From: Pseudomonadota bacterium
Lineage (GTDB): Bacteria; Pseudomonadota; Alphaproteobacteria; RF32; CAG-239
Length of the DNA stretch: 9,950 bases
Assembly: GCA_021617435.1 (NCBI GenBank)
Contig: JAJWCP010000025.1
Location: forward strand, 3,521-13,470
Reading direction: 5' to 3'
Below the pieces are notes generated by a model that was not told the origin of the DNA, ran no database searches, and saw only the letters and a program-made list of their open reading frames with translations. Shown in pieces: positions 1-6,668 of the stretch. How positions within the stretch are numbered: the stretch's first letter is position 1; every line of letters begins with the position of its first letter. Position numbers and translations under genes: made by a program.

Positions 1-312
1 TATTTGCGCCGGGTCGGGTTTGCGCAAAGCATTTTAAGCAACCCTGATATTTTACTGTTAGACGAGCCGACTGACGGACTTGACCCCAATCAAAAAGAAC
101 ATATGCGCAAATTGATTATGCAAATGGGAAAAAATAAAACTATTTTAATCTCAACCCACTTGTTGGAAGAGGCGGAAAATATATGCACCCGTATTATTTT
201 AATCAATAAAGGCAAAATGATGGCTGACGGAACTTGTGATGAAGTTTTAGCCATTGCCAAAGCTAAAAATTTGGCGGCGGCATTTAAAAAATTAACTCAA
301 AGTGAAGAATAA
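1..312 (+). CDS. ABC transporter ATP-binding protein, GldA-like, 3' part only
   Basis: This is the C-terminal 103 residues of an ATP-binding cassette subunit; the gene enters from the left edge in frame with base 1. The sequence opens on the last part of the ABC signature region (YLRRVGFAQ), followed by Walker B (ILLLDEPT), the D-loop (DGLDP) and the H-loop histidine (ISTHLLEEAE). The Walker A half lies outside the window. RRVGFAQ is typical of ABC-2 exporters such as GldA and NatA. The next gene starts 21 bases downstream and encodes the matching permease, so the two should form one inner-membrane transporter in which this subunit hydrolyses ATP in the cytoplasm. The short tail after the H-loop (about 50 residues) is normal for stand-alone ABC-2 ATPases. 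The substrate cannot be read from the sequence. Confidence 0.93.
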   Translation, partial: YLRRVGFAQSILSNPDILLLDEPTDGLDPNQKEHMRKLIMQMGKNKTILISTHLLEEAENICTRIILINKGKMMADGTCDEVLAIAKAKNLAAAFKKLTQSEE

Positions 313-333
313 CTCCGGCATAAGGACAGTAAT

Positions 334-3300
334 ATGAAAAAACTTTGGACGGTTACCAAAAATGAGTTGTTGCGGTATTTTATTTCACCGCTCGCTTATA
401 TTTATTTAGTGGCTTTTTTAATATTAAATGCCGCCATGGCTTTTTATTTCGGACACTTTTTTGAACGCGGGCAAGCCTCATTGGAAGTTATGTTTTGGTA
501 TCAGCCGTGGCTGTATTTGCTGTTTGTTTCCGGTATTTCCATGCGTCTTTGGGCTGAAGAATTTCGTAATAAAACTATTGTGCAAATTATGACTATGCCG
601 GTTTCGGCTGAAATTTTGGTATGGGGCAAATTTTTAGCCTCATGGCTGTTCTGCGCCATCGCCTTAGTTTTAACTTTTCCATTTTGGATTACGGTTAATG
701 TTTTAGGAAAGCCCGACAATATCGTTATTTTAATCAGTTATTTAGGAAGTTTGACTTTGGCCGGTTGCATGCTTGCCATATCGCAAACCATGTCGGCGCT
801 TACCAAAAATCAGGTAATTGCTTTGGTTTTGGCGGTTGCGGCTAATTTGGTGTTCTTTTGGAGCGGAATTGAATTTATTTTATCGTTTTTCCGCCTGTTT
901 TTGCCCGATTATATGATAGACACCATCGCTTCATTCAGCTTTTTAACCCATTTCAGCAGCATAACGCAAGGTTTAGTGGAGCTGCGCGATATTTTATTTT
1001 TTACCTCGGTTATTTTATTATTTAATTTTACCACTGTTTTAATCGTAAGCTTTAAAACTTCAGGAACTTCCGCATGGCTTAAATCAACAAGTCGTACTTA
1101 CTATATCACAGCATGGTTTATGTTGGTTTTAGGATTTATGGGCTTTAATTTGCTTGCCAACAACTTAACTCGCGGCACGCAAATTGATTTTAGCGAGGAC
1201 AAACTTTTTACCCTTGATAAAAACACCGTGGAAATTTTGCAAAATCTGCCCGAACCGGTTACCGCCAAGCTTTACTATTCCTCAATTTTAGAACAGCGTA
1301 ATCCGGCAATGCGGCAAATGTTTGATAAAATAAGAATGTTGCTTAACCAATATAAAAACAGCTCCAACGGACGCTTTGATTACCGCATTTATCACCCGCA
1401 AAGCCTAGACAACTCTGAAGACCGCGCCATTGCCGACGGTGTTCAGCCGATACCGCTGATTGATATTAATCAAAACGCTTTGTTCGGCTTAACTGTTAGC
1501 GACAGTTTAACCAACAAAAAGGTTATTCCTTATTTTTCAACCGCGCGCATGCCTTTTTTGGAGCAAGATTTAACCTCTATCATTTATGAGCTTTCGCACC
1601 GTAAAAAAACAGCGGCGATTATTACCTCGCTGCCGATTAACGGCGGCGGAACCGATAATATGATTGCGCAGCCATGGGAAATCAGCCGTAAAATCAGCGA
1701 ATTTTACAATATTTCTTATGTGCAAAAACCGGAAGATTTGCAAAACCGTCCCGATGTGCTGATTATGATTAATCCGCAGCAACTTTCCGATGAAATGACG
1801 GCGGCAATTAAAGAATATTCGGAAAATTACGGCAATATTTTGCTGTTGCTTGACAGCGCAGCGGAAGCAACCAGACTTTACTCCAGCGTTAATTATCCGT
1901 TTACGCCGCCGGTCTTAAACGGGCTTGATGAATTTTGGGGATTTAGATTTTATGATGAATATGTAGTGGCAGACTTAGACAACTCCATAACAGTTGACGC
2001 TACCAGCAACTACAAAAACAATCCGGCATTTACGCAAGACGTGATTCAATTTAAGCTCAAAGGCAGCAGCTTTAACCGCAATCACCCGATAACTAAGCGT
2101 TTGCAAACATTATTAATGTCATCAGCCTCGGTTATTTTGCCGACAGAAGACAGTAATACTGATTTTATTCCGCTGTTGCAAGCGAGCAAAAACTCTGCGT
2201 TAATGCCGATAAGCGTGGTATATGACGGCTTAAATCCGCGACAGATTTTAAGCAAGTTTAAGCCGGATGAAAATCCGAAAGTTTTAGCGGCGGCTATTCA
2301 CGGCAAAAATCCTAATAACCAGTTTAATTTGGTGGTGGTCGGCGATACTGATTTTATTTATGATAATTTTTGGGCATCTTCTCAAACATTTTTGGAACAG
2401 ACTTACTTCTTTCCTCTGTTTAACAATGCTGATTTTGTGTTAAATGCGCTTGATTATTTAACCAATAATGACGACTTGCTTAACCTGCGCGGAAAATCAG
2501 CGCAAAGCCGCGAATTTTCAGGCATTGAAAAATTACGCAAACTCAATATTTTTGAGTATAAAATTAAGGAAGAGCAGATTTTTAAGCAAATTGACGAAGT
2601 TAAACAACAGCTGAGCGAGATTTGGGGCAAGCGAAATTTTGAAGAGCGGCAAACTTTCACCGCCGATGAGCTAGCTTTAATCAGCGGAATCCGTAAGCGG
2701 CTTGACAATTTACGTAAAGATTTAAGCAATGTGCGCCTTTTAGCAGGGCAAAACATTAACCGCATCGCCATGGCGGTAAAATTTGCAAACATATTTGCCG
2801 TACCGTTATTATTAAGCCTGCTTTTGCTCCTTTACGTACTCAAAAAGCGTTCTAAAAAAACTTTAGCGGTTAAATTTAAGCTTAATTCAGAGCTGATTAA
2901 ACTGTCATCAATCGGAGTGTTAATTTTATTAATGGGTATAGCTTCGGTATTTTTATTTAATCAATCGGATATTCAAAAATATGAGAACAAACCTCTGTTT
3001 CCGGATTTGCCGGCGCGTATAAACGAGGTGCAAACCATCAGTATTAAAAACCACAATGAACAACTTACTTTTGAGCTTAAAGACGGGGTTTGGCACTTAA
3101 AAGAACACCCTGATTTTCCGGTACTGCAAGAGCGAATCAGAAGCTTTTTAAGCGCAATAATGGAAGCTCGTTTCTATGAGAAAAAAGCAAACAAAGCCGA
3201 GCAACTCGCCATTTTCGGGTTGCAGCCGATTGAGGCGGATAATTCACCGAATACCCGCATTGAACTTGATGATAAAAACAAGGCGCCGGTGCAAGCATTT

Positions 3301-3780
3301 GAGGTCGGGAAATATAATATTGAGCTGGGGCGAGGTTCGTCAGCGGCTTATATTAAGTTTGACGGACAGTTTCAGGTTTGGCTTGCCGAAGCTGATTTTA
3401 TTGACTTATCGGCAGATTGGCATAACTGGACATACAGTAATTTATGGGACTTGCGGTTCGGCAGACTGGAAAGCTTTAACCAAAACAGCGACGCATCTCA
3501 AATTGCCGAGCTGATGAAGCACGCTTTAAATACACCGTTCACAAGCACAACCGATAAGCTTGAAAAAGCCAAAGAATTAAACAAATTAAATCTTAAAATT
3601 GAAGACGGAAATGAGGTTATTCTGCAATTTTATAAAAGCAAGAATAAAATTTGGGTAAAATATAACTTTATTAAAGAGCCTTACGGCAAACACCTTGCCT
3701 TTTTTGCGCCTTATGCTAAAGATAAATATTTTGAAATTGCAAACGATAAATGGGAGCAGATAAAAAATGCAATTAAATAA
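334..3780 (+). CDS. Fused ABC-2 permease (GldF-like) / GldG-like auxiliary domain / DUF4340 protein
   Basis: An 1148-residue inner-membrane protein. The ATG is preceded by AAGGA seven bases upstream. Residues 1 to about 245 are a six-helix ABC-2 permease with the family motif AEEFRNKTIVQIMTMP just after helix 2. A further helix (about 256-276) leads into a GldG/ABC_transp_aux region beginning IDFSEDKLFTLDKNT (residue 284) and containing FLEQDLTSIIYEL. This region should face the periplasm and runs to a helix at about 818-837. Another helix (858-878) precedes a DUF4340 domain (about 890-1148) with spaced aromatic and glycine positions (GVWHLKE, FGLQP, FEVGKYNIELG). In many bacteria these parts are separate genes or only the first two are joined. 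The partner ATPase is directly upstream, and fieF overlaps the 3' end. The family resembles the gliding-associated GldAFG transporter, but no gliding genes are visible, so the substrate is unknown. Domain borders are my estimates. Confidence 0.9.
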   Translation: MKKLWTVTKNELLRYFISPLAYIYLVAFLILNAAMAFYFGHFFERGQASLEVMFWYQPWLYLLFVSGISMRLWAEEFRNKTIVQIMTMPVSAEILVWGKFLASWLFCAIALVLTFPFWITVNVLGKPDNIVILISYLGSLTLAGCMLAISQTMSALTKNQVIALVLAVAANLVFFWSGIEFILSFFRLFLPDYMIDTIASFSFLTHFSSITQGLVELRDILFFTSVILLFNFTTVLIVSFKTSGTSAWLKSTSRTYYITAWFMLVLGFMGFNLLANNLTRGTQIDFSEDKLFTLDKNTVEILQNLPEPVTAKLYYSSILEQRNPAMRQMFDKIRMLLNQYKNSSNGRFDYRIYHPQSLDNSEDRAIADGVQPIPLIDINQNALFGLTVSDSLTNKKVIPYFSTARMPFLEQDLTSIIYELSHRKKTAAIITSLPINGGGTDNMIAQPWEISRKISEFYNISYVQKPEDLQNRPDVLIMINPQQLSDEMTAAIKEYSENYGNILLLLDSAAEATRLYSSVNYPFTPPVLNGLDEFWGFRFYDEYVVADLDNSITVDATSNYKNNPAFTQDVIQFKLKGSSFNRNHPITKRLQTLLMSSASVILPTEDSNTDFIPLLQASKNSALMPISVVYDGLNPRQILSKFKPDENPKVLAAAIHGKNPNNQFNLVVVGDTDFIYDNFWASSQTFLEQTYFFPLFNNADFVLNALDYLTNNDDLLNLRGKSAQSREFSGIEKLRKLNIFEYKIKEEQIFKQIDEVKQQLSEIWGKRNFEERQTFTADELALISGIRKRLDNLRKDLSNVRLLAGQNINRIAMAVKFANIFAVPLLLSLLLLLYVLKKRSKKTLAVKFKLNSELIKLSSIGVLILLMGIASVFLFNQSDIQKYENKPLFPDLPARINEVQTISIKNHNEQLTFELKDGVWHLKEHPDFPVLQERIRSFLSAIMEARFYEKKANKAEQLAIFGLQPIEADNSPNTRIELDDKNKAPVQAFEVGKYNIELGRGSSAAYIKFDGQFQVWLAEADFIDLSADWHNWTYSNLWDLRFGRLESFNQNSDASQIAELMKHALNTPFTSTTDKLEKAKELNKLNLKIEDGNEVILQFYKSKNKIWVKYNFIKEPYGKHLAFFAPYAKDKYFEIANDKWEQIKNAIK

Positions 3781-4684
3781 TAACAAATTAAAGCGCCTTG
3801 CCGCAGCAATGAGCGTGTCTTTGGCTTTGACTTTATGTATAATAAAAACTTTAGGCGCGCTGTATACAGGTTCGCTTGCCATTTTATCATCGTTAATTGA
3901 CAGCCTTGCCGATGTTTTTGCCTCATCAATTTCATTTGTGGCTATCAAATTTTCAACCAAACCGGCAAACATTAAGCACCGTTACGGATACGGGCGCGCC
4001 GAATCGGTCAGCGCGTTGGCACAATCGGCGTTTATTGCCGGTTCAGGATTATTTGTAATGTATGACGGCATAAACCGCATAATTAACCCTGCCCCGCTTG
4101 AAAAAACCGGTTTGGGTATTGTAATTATGATTATAAGCCTGCTGGCAACGTGCGGACTTATTTTATTTCAGCGTTATGTGGCAAAAAAGACGGATTCTCC
4201 GGCAATCAAAGCCGATAGCGCGCACTATACGGTTGATGTTTTAACCAACGGCGCAATTATTATATCATTACTCGCCGTTAAGTTTTTTAGAATAAATTGG
4301 TTTGATATTGTTACCGCATTTATAATTGCCGCTTATTTAATTTATAACGCTTACAAAATTGCGGCGGAAGCAGTCAGCGCCTTAACCGACCGCGAGCTTA
4401 GCGATGAAATCAGACAGCAGGTAATTGATATTATTATCAACAGCGAAGGGATAGAAGGTTTTCACGATTTCAGAACACGCGACTTGGGCGGAATTTATAT
4501 GTTTGAAATCCACCTTGAAATGGACGGAAATTTATCATTAAACAAAACTCATGAATTGAGCGATATGGTTGAAGATAAAATTAAATCGGCGTTTCCAAAC
4601 TCACAGGTTATTATTCACCAAGACCCATACGGACTGCATGAAAATCGTCTTGATTATGACATCAACGGCAGCTGCGAAATTTAA
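3767..4684 (+). CDS. fieF: Cation diffusion facilitator, FieF-type Fe/Zn efflux transporter
   Basis: A 305-residue inner-membrane metal/proton antiporter of the CDF family, expected to export divalent cations such as Fe(II) and Zn(II). The transport-site residues fall at the same numbers as in E. coli FieF: D45 and D49 in LIDSLADVFAS, and H153 and D157 in ADSAHYTVDVLTNG. HRYGYGRAESVSALAQS matches the FieF loop and third helix. The cytoplasmic dimer domain (about 205-295) shows FHDFRTRDLGGIYMFEIHLEM and ends with VIIHQDP, which carries dimer-domain metal ligands. The ATG overlaps the last 14 bases of the ABC fusion gene in another frame, with GGAG 10 bases upstream, so translational coupling is likely. 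Length matches the family (about 300). The symbol rests on family resemblance, and metal specificity is not proven. Confidence 0.93.
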   Translation: MQLNNNKLKRLAAAMSVSLALTLCIIKTLGALYTGSLAILSSLIDSLADVFASSISFVAIKFSTKPANIKHRYGYGRAESVSALAQSAFIAGSGLFVMYDGINRIINPAPLEKTGLGIVIMIISLLATCGLILFQRYVAKKTDSPAIKADSAHYTVDVLTNGAIIISLLAVKFFRINWFDIVTAFIIAAYLIYNAYKIAAEAVSALTDRELSDEIRQQVIDIIINSEGIEGFHDFRTRDLGGIYMFEIHLEMDGNLSLNKTHELSDMVEDKIKSAFPNSQVIIHQDPYGLHENRLDYDINGSCEI

Positions 4685-4754
4685 ATACAGCGTTCATTTA
4701 AATTCTATTTTCTCATCTGGTAAGAAAGATTGGGTGCAGTTTGAGCCTCAAATA

Positions 4755-4788
4755 TAATCGGCGGTAACGTTTATGTTACCGCCGATTA
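4755..4788 (+). terminator. Perfect 14-bp hairpin, probable end of the ABC-fieF transcript
   Basis: Arms 4755-4768 and 4775-4788 are perfectly complementary (core ATCGGCGGTAAC) around the six-base loop GTTTAT. The hairpin lies 70 bases past the fieF stop. The 3' flank on the + strand is AATGTATTTAAAA, which is only weakly U-rich, and the other strand reads TATTTGAGG, equally weak. It could therefore work as an inefficient bidirectional terminator or as a 3' RNA-stabilising hairpin. The strand is assigned from its position after fieF. Confidence 0.55.
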
Positions 4789-4795
4789 ATGTATT

Positions 4796-4824
4796 TAAAA
4801 ACCCCGTAACCTTTGCGGTCGGGG
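4796..4824 (-). terminator. Second intrinsic terminator on the - strand
   Basis: Read on the - strand, CCCCG-ACC, loop GCAAA, GGT-(TA bulge)-CGGGG is followed at once by TTTTT (4797-4801). On the + strand the 3' flank is CTGTCAAAA, so direction is clear. It lies about 150 bases beyond the terminator that already serves the two - strand genes. It is either a back-up terminator or the end of a separate small transcript starting between 4830 and 4970. Confidence 0.6.
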
Positions 4825-4925
4825 CTGTCAAAATTTAAGTTGTATTTTATTGCGGTTGAAAATGCGGCATGCTTATCTGCTTAAATTCGGCAGACTATTT
4901 TATACGCCATATTCAACCTATATTT
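4796..4925 (-). ncRNA. Possible small structured RNA between two - strand terminators (speculative)
   Basis: On the - strand a TTGACA hexamer (4930-4935) is followed downstream by an imperfect stem: GGTTGAA (4912-4918) pairs with TTCAACC (4854-4860), then one mismatch and three more pairs. The stem encloses a 5-bp hairpin (TCTGC/GCAGA, 4876-4894), and the segment ends in the terminator at 4796-4824. At 17 bases from TTGACA the -10 position is only ATATGG, so the promoter is weak. No known RNA family is recognised. The case rests on a terminator with no other obvious gene to serve. Confidence 0.2.
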
Positions 4926-4969
4926 TACTTGTCAATTTTTTAATCACTCTCCTTTCATATTTATATAGC

Positions 4970-4997
4970 AAAACCGCCGGCAATTTCTCACCGGCGG
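4970..4997 (-). terminator. Intrinsic terminator of the two-gene - strand unit
   Basis: On the - strand CCGCCGG (4991-4997), a ten-base loop and CCGGCGG (4974-4980) form a 7-bp GC-only stem followed by TTTTG. It begins 15 bases after the stop codon of the cysteine-rich protein gene, which is the usual position for a rho-independent terminator. Confidence 0.7.
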
Positions 4998-5011
4998 AAT
5001 TAAAAACAACA

Positions 5012-5344
5012 TTAATATTCAAAAAAAGTACAATAACCAGTATGAGGATCTATTGGAGCATTGTATTTATCGCATAATTCCTGATAATATATATTTGCAA
5101 GATTCTCGTCACAGCGTTTTCTATCCCTACGACAATCTTTCATATATTGTATATGTTCCGGTGTCATTTGAACGCATCCGTATTTATCCTTCCAAGTTAA
5201 ACAATCATCGCGGCAACGGTCTTCATCATAATCCCAAACATCTCCGGAATCCATACAACTTAATTGCCTTAAAAAGGTGTCTAATCCGTCCAAAAACCAT
5301 AGCAATATCAAGCTTACTGTCGTTATAATTATTGCTCTTTTCAT
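5012..5344 (-). CDS. Small membrane-anchored or secreted cysteine-rich protein, unknown function
   Basis: I do not recognise this 110-residue protein. A short positive N-terminus (MKR) and one hydrophobic stretch (about residues 4-18, AIIITTVSLILLWFL) suggest export with a signal anchor or uncleaved signal peptide. The remaining 90 residues are highly charged and carry eight cysteines (30, 44, 48, 57, 71, 78, 91, 105), an even number that fits up to four disulfides in the periplasm or outside the cell. One pair is spaced CxxxC (44/48). The ATG follows directly on the stop codon of the upstream 399-residue gene with no intervening base. The only SD-like sequence (GGAG) lies 14 bases upstream inside that gene, so translation probably depends on coupling. 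A terminator follows the stop by 15 bases. Confidence 0.7.
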   Translation of the reverse strand: MKRAIIITTVSLILLWFLDGLDTFLRQLSCMDSGDVWDYDEDRCRDDCLTWKDKYGCVQMTPEHIQYMKDCRRDRKRCDENLANIYYQELCDKYNAPIDPHTGYCTFFEY

Positions 5345-6544
5345 TTACCAAAAATGCTCCGGTAATCTAGGTTGTTTTTCTCTAAAGTCTGCACAAGCCT
5401 CAGCAGGTGTTAAATCAAGACCAAAATTAGCTCTGGCGTTACCCGTTAGATTAACGATTGTATCATTAATATAACCATTATATGCCTCAGATCGCGTTAA
5501 ACCTTTATAAAATATATTCCAAAAATAGTCAAATATTTCTTTTTCACGAGCTAAATCTTGAGCAATCTCCTCCCCATATTCGCCAAATTTCGTTGCCGCA
5601 TAATTAGCTTTGCAATGATGGTAATCATCCAATTTCTTATAATTATGACCTTTCATTTTACAATATTCATTTGCCATATACGAGATAGCTTGCCACACTT
5701 GTCTATCCTTATCCCTTTGATTAAAAATATAAGGGATATCATTCGGTTGAAAATTGTATGTTATAATAGGACACAACAATTTATCATACCATTTTTTATA
5801 GTTTGCATAGGCTCTCCAATCAAGACTTTGTGGAAAGTACGATATCTGGGTCTGTTGGAACTGTGGCATTAATTCCGTTTGCTTGTACTGTGGCTTTGGT
5901 TGAGCTTGCAACTTCTGCAAAATTTCAGACATTTTCGGCATTTGTGGTTCCGGGGCTTTCGGGAACTGCGGCATTTTGGGGAGTTTTGGCATTGAAAATC
6001 CAGTGCCGAGCATTGGGTTTTGTTTAGCCTCATTAATGCCAAAGCCGGTGACCATGTCCGAATGCTTTAAATCCATACCTTTGCTGAAATTAGGTAATTG
6101 GCTTTGCTTCAAACCGCCGATGGTGCCAAAGTTGTTGGTGTTATTAAGCCCGCCTAAACCACCGGTGTTGCCAAGCCCGCTTGCATTACCGAAACCACCG
6201 GAATTGCCAAGCCCGAAAGCGCTCTTTTGCGGCTTGTAGGGTTCAAAGCCTGAGCCCGTATTCAGCGGCTTTGGCTGCACCGGCTGTAACGGATTATCCT
6301 GCACAGGTTGTACCGTCTGCTCCGGCTCTTCCGGTTTCGGGTTTAAGTATTCGCCCCATTCCGGTTTCTTCTTGTTAATTACATCGCTTAAATGATCCAA
6401 CAATTCATCGCCCATTTTGGGGTTGTCATAAATTGAGTGCACCAGCGAGCGAATCTCGCTCTCCGGCAATTTATAAACCTCAGGAAACATACGCACAATT
6501 TGTGATTTTTTTGATAAACCACCCCGCCTTCGGCACCCCTCCAT
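5345..6544 (-). CDS. Hypothetical protein with Gly/Pro-rich linker and cysteine-containing C-terminal domain
   Basis: Unrecognised protein of 399 residues if the first ATG is used. There is no signal peptide or membrane helix. Visible parts are a small, mostly charged helical N-terminal segment (about 19-62), a Pro/Gln-rich stretch (70-95), a Gly-rich block built on GLGNxGG-like units (109-145), a Met/Pro/Lys block (MPKLPKMPQFPKAPEPQMPK, 185-204), and a C-terminal domain (about 236-399) rich in Tyr, Trp and Asn with cysteines at 258, 295, 311 and 384. The layout suggests two folded ends joined by a flexible tether. The first codons (MEGCRRRGGL) are read from a GC-rich repeat and the ATG has no SD. 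The ATG at residue 19 (6488-6490) or the GTG at residue 17 may be the true start. It is followed without spacing by the cysteine-rich gene, suggesting shared function. Confidence 0.65.
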   Translation of the reverse strand: MEGCRRRGGLSKKSQIVRMFPEVYKLPESEIRSLVHSIYDNPKMGDELLDHLSDVINKKKPEWGEYLNPKPEEPEQTVQPVQDNPLQPVQPKPLNTGSGFEPYKPQKSAFGLGNSGGFGNASGLGNTGGLGGLNNTNNFGTIGGLKQSQLPNFSKGMDLKHSDMVTGFGINEAKQNPMLGTGFSMPKLPKMPQFPKAPEPQMPKMSEILQKLQAQPKPQYKQTELMPQFQQTQISYFPQSLDWRAYANYKKWYDKLLCPIITYNFQPNDIPYIFNQRDKDRQVWQAISYMANEYCKMKGHNYKKLDDYHHCKANYAATKFGEYGEEIAQDLAREKEIFDYFWNIFYKGLTRSEAYNGYINDTIVNLTGNARANFGLDLTPAEACADFREKQPRLPEHFW

Positions 6545-6557
6545 AGAGGGGAATTTT
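6516..6557. repeat. Small GC-rich palindromic repeat at the 5' end of the 399-residue gene
   Basis: A compact block of about 42 bases stands out as GC-rich against AT-rich flanks. It contains CCCCTC (6536-6541), loop CATA and GAGGGG (6546-6551), a 6-bp hairpin, next to GCC-TTC-GGC (6527-6535) and a second ACCCC. From memory, similar hairpin blocks are dispersed in many bacterial genomes. Only one copy is visible here, so repeat status is inferred from form. The - strand ATG proposed for the neighbouring gene is in the hairpin loop. Confidence 0.45.
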
Positions 6558-6609
6558 AAATTACGGCTTTAAATACAACTTATGCACAGCACGGACTCGT
6601 AAATATTGC

Positions 6610-6668
6610 AAAAAAAAAACGCGAGCTAAAATCTTTTCAAAACCAACTTTTTGAGGAGATTTTAGCTC
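6610..6668 (-). terminator. Strong - strand intrinsic terminator upstream of the divergent operon
   Basis: Read on the - strand, a long hairpin (arms 6649-6668 and 6623-6642, loop 6643-6648) is followed after GCG by ten T residues (6610-6619). In this direction the stem has two adjacent C-A mismatches in 20 positions and 12 uninterrupted pairs at the base. The only - strand gene upstream with no other visible terminator is rlmN, which ends at 7284, so its transcript would cross the whole pilin gene before ending here. It would also insulate the 399-residue gene from rlmN read-through. Confidence 0.7.
6623..6668 (+). promoter_or_regulatory. RBS-sequestering hairpin directly before the pilin start codon
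   Basis: In + strand RNA, arms 6623-6642 and 6649-6668 pair over 20 bases with two G-U wobbles around the six-base loop CCAACU. The 3' arm ends at the base before the ATG (6669) and contains the only Shine-Dalgarno, GAGGAG (6653-6658, 10 bases from the ATG). The SD is thus fully paired in the folded form. Translation should need unfolding, an unfolded nascent state, or a trans-acting factor. The only two departures from perfect symmetry are the GG of the SD. Confidence 0.6.

Larger units (their letters stand above)
4685..5011. other. 327-base spacer between convergent units, rich in hairpins, no gene seen
   Basis: No convincing coding region lies here. A 75-residue reading frame on the + strand from a TTG at 4850 has no ribosome binding site and runs into the antisense of the next gene. 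The stretch contains three clear dyads: a perfect 14-bp one at 4755-4788, and two with U-tracts on the - strand at 4796-4824 and 4970-4997. Between the last two is a weaker imperfect dyad. The region serves at least to end transcription from both sides. Confidence 0.7.

Noticed and set aside
1..3780. Gliding motility system
   Set aside because: The GldA/F/G likeness alone does not imply gliding; no GldB-N or Spr homologues are present and these ABC modules are widespread in non-gliding Proteobacteria.
3586..3972. Long open frame on the - strand across the ABC/fieF junction
   Set aside because: Antisense to two well-supported genes, with no RBS and no recognisable domain.
4685..5011. tRNA or CRISPR-like structure in the spacer
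   Set aside because: No cloverleaf with a GGTTCGA-type T-arm and no regularly spaced direct repeats; the dyads are different from one another and look like terminators.
4850..5077. Hydrophobic 75-residue reading frame on the + strand
   Set aside because: Starts at TTG without an SD, spans a - strand terminator and ends in the antisense of the cysteine-rich gene; composition follows AT-richness.
5558..6378. Several open frames on the + strand, some Pro/Leu-rich
   Set aside because: They are antisense to the low-complexity region of the 399-residue gene; the Pro runs simply mirror its Gly codons.
6580..6588. TTATGCACA, a match to the relaxed DnaA box
   Set aside because: Single isolated 9-mer with no cluster, no origin-type genes and no AT-rich unwinding array; expected by chance every few kilobases.
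6610..6619. Run of ten A residues as a phase-variable tract for the pilin gene
   Set aside because: It lies outside the coding region and more than 50 bases before the ATG, and it is better explained as the U-tract of the - strand terminator; slippage would not shift a reading frame.
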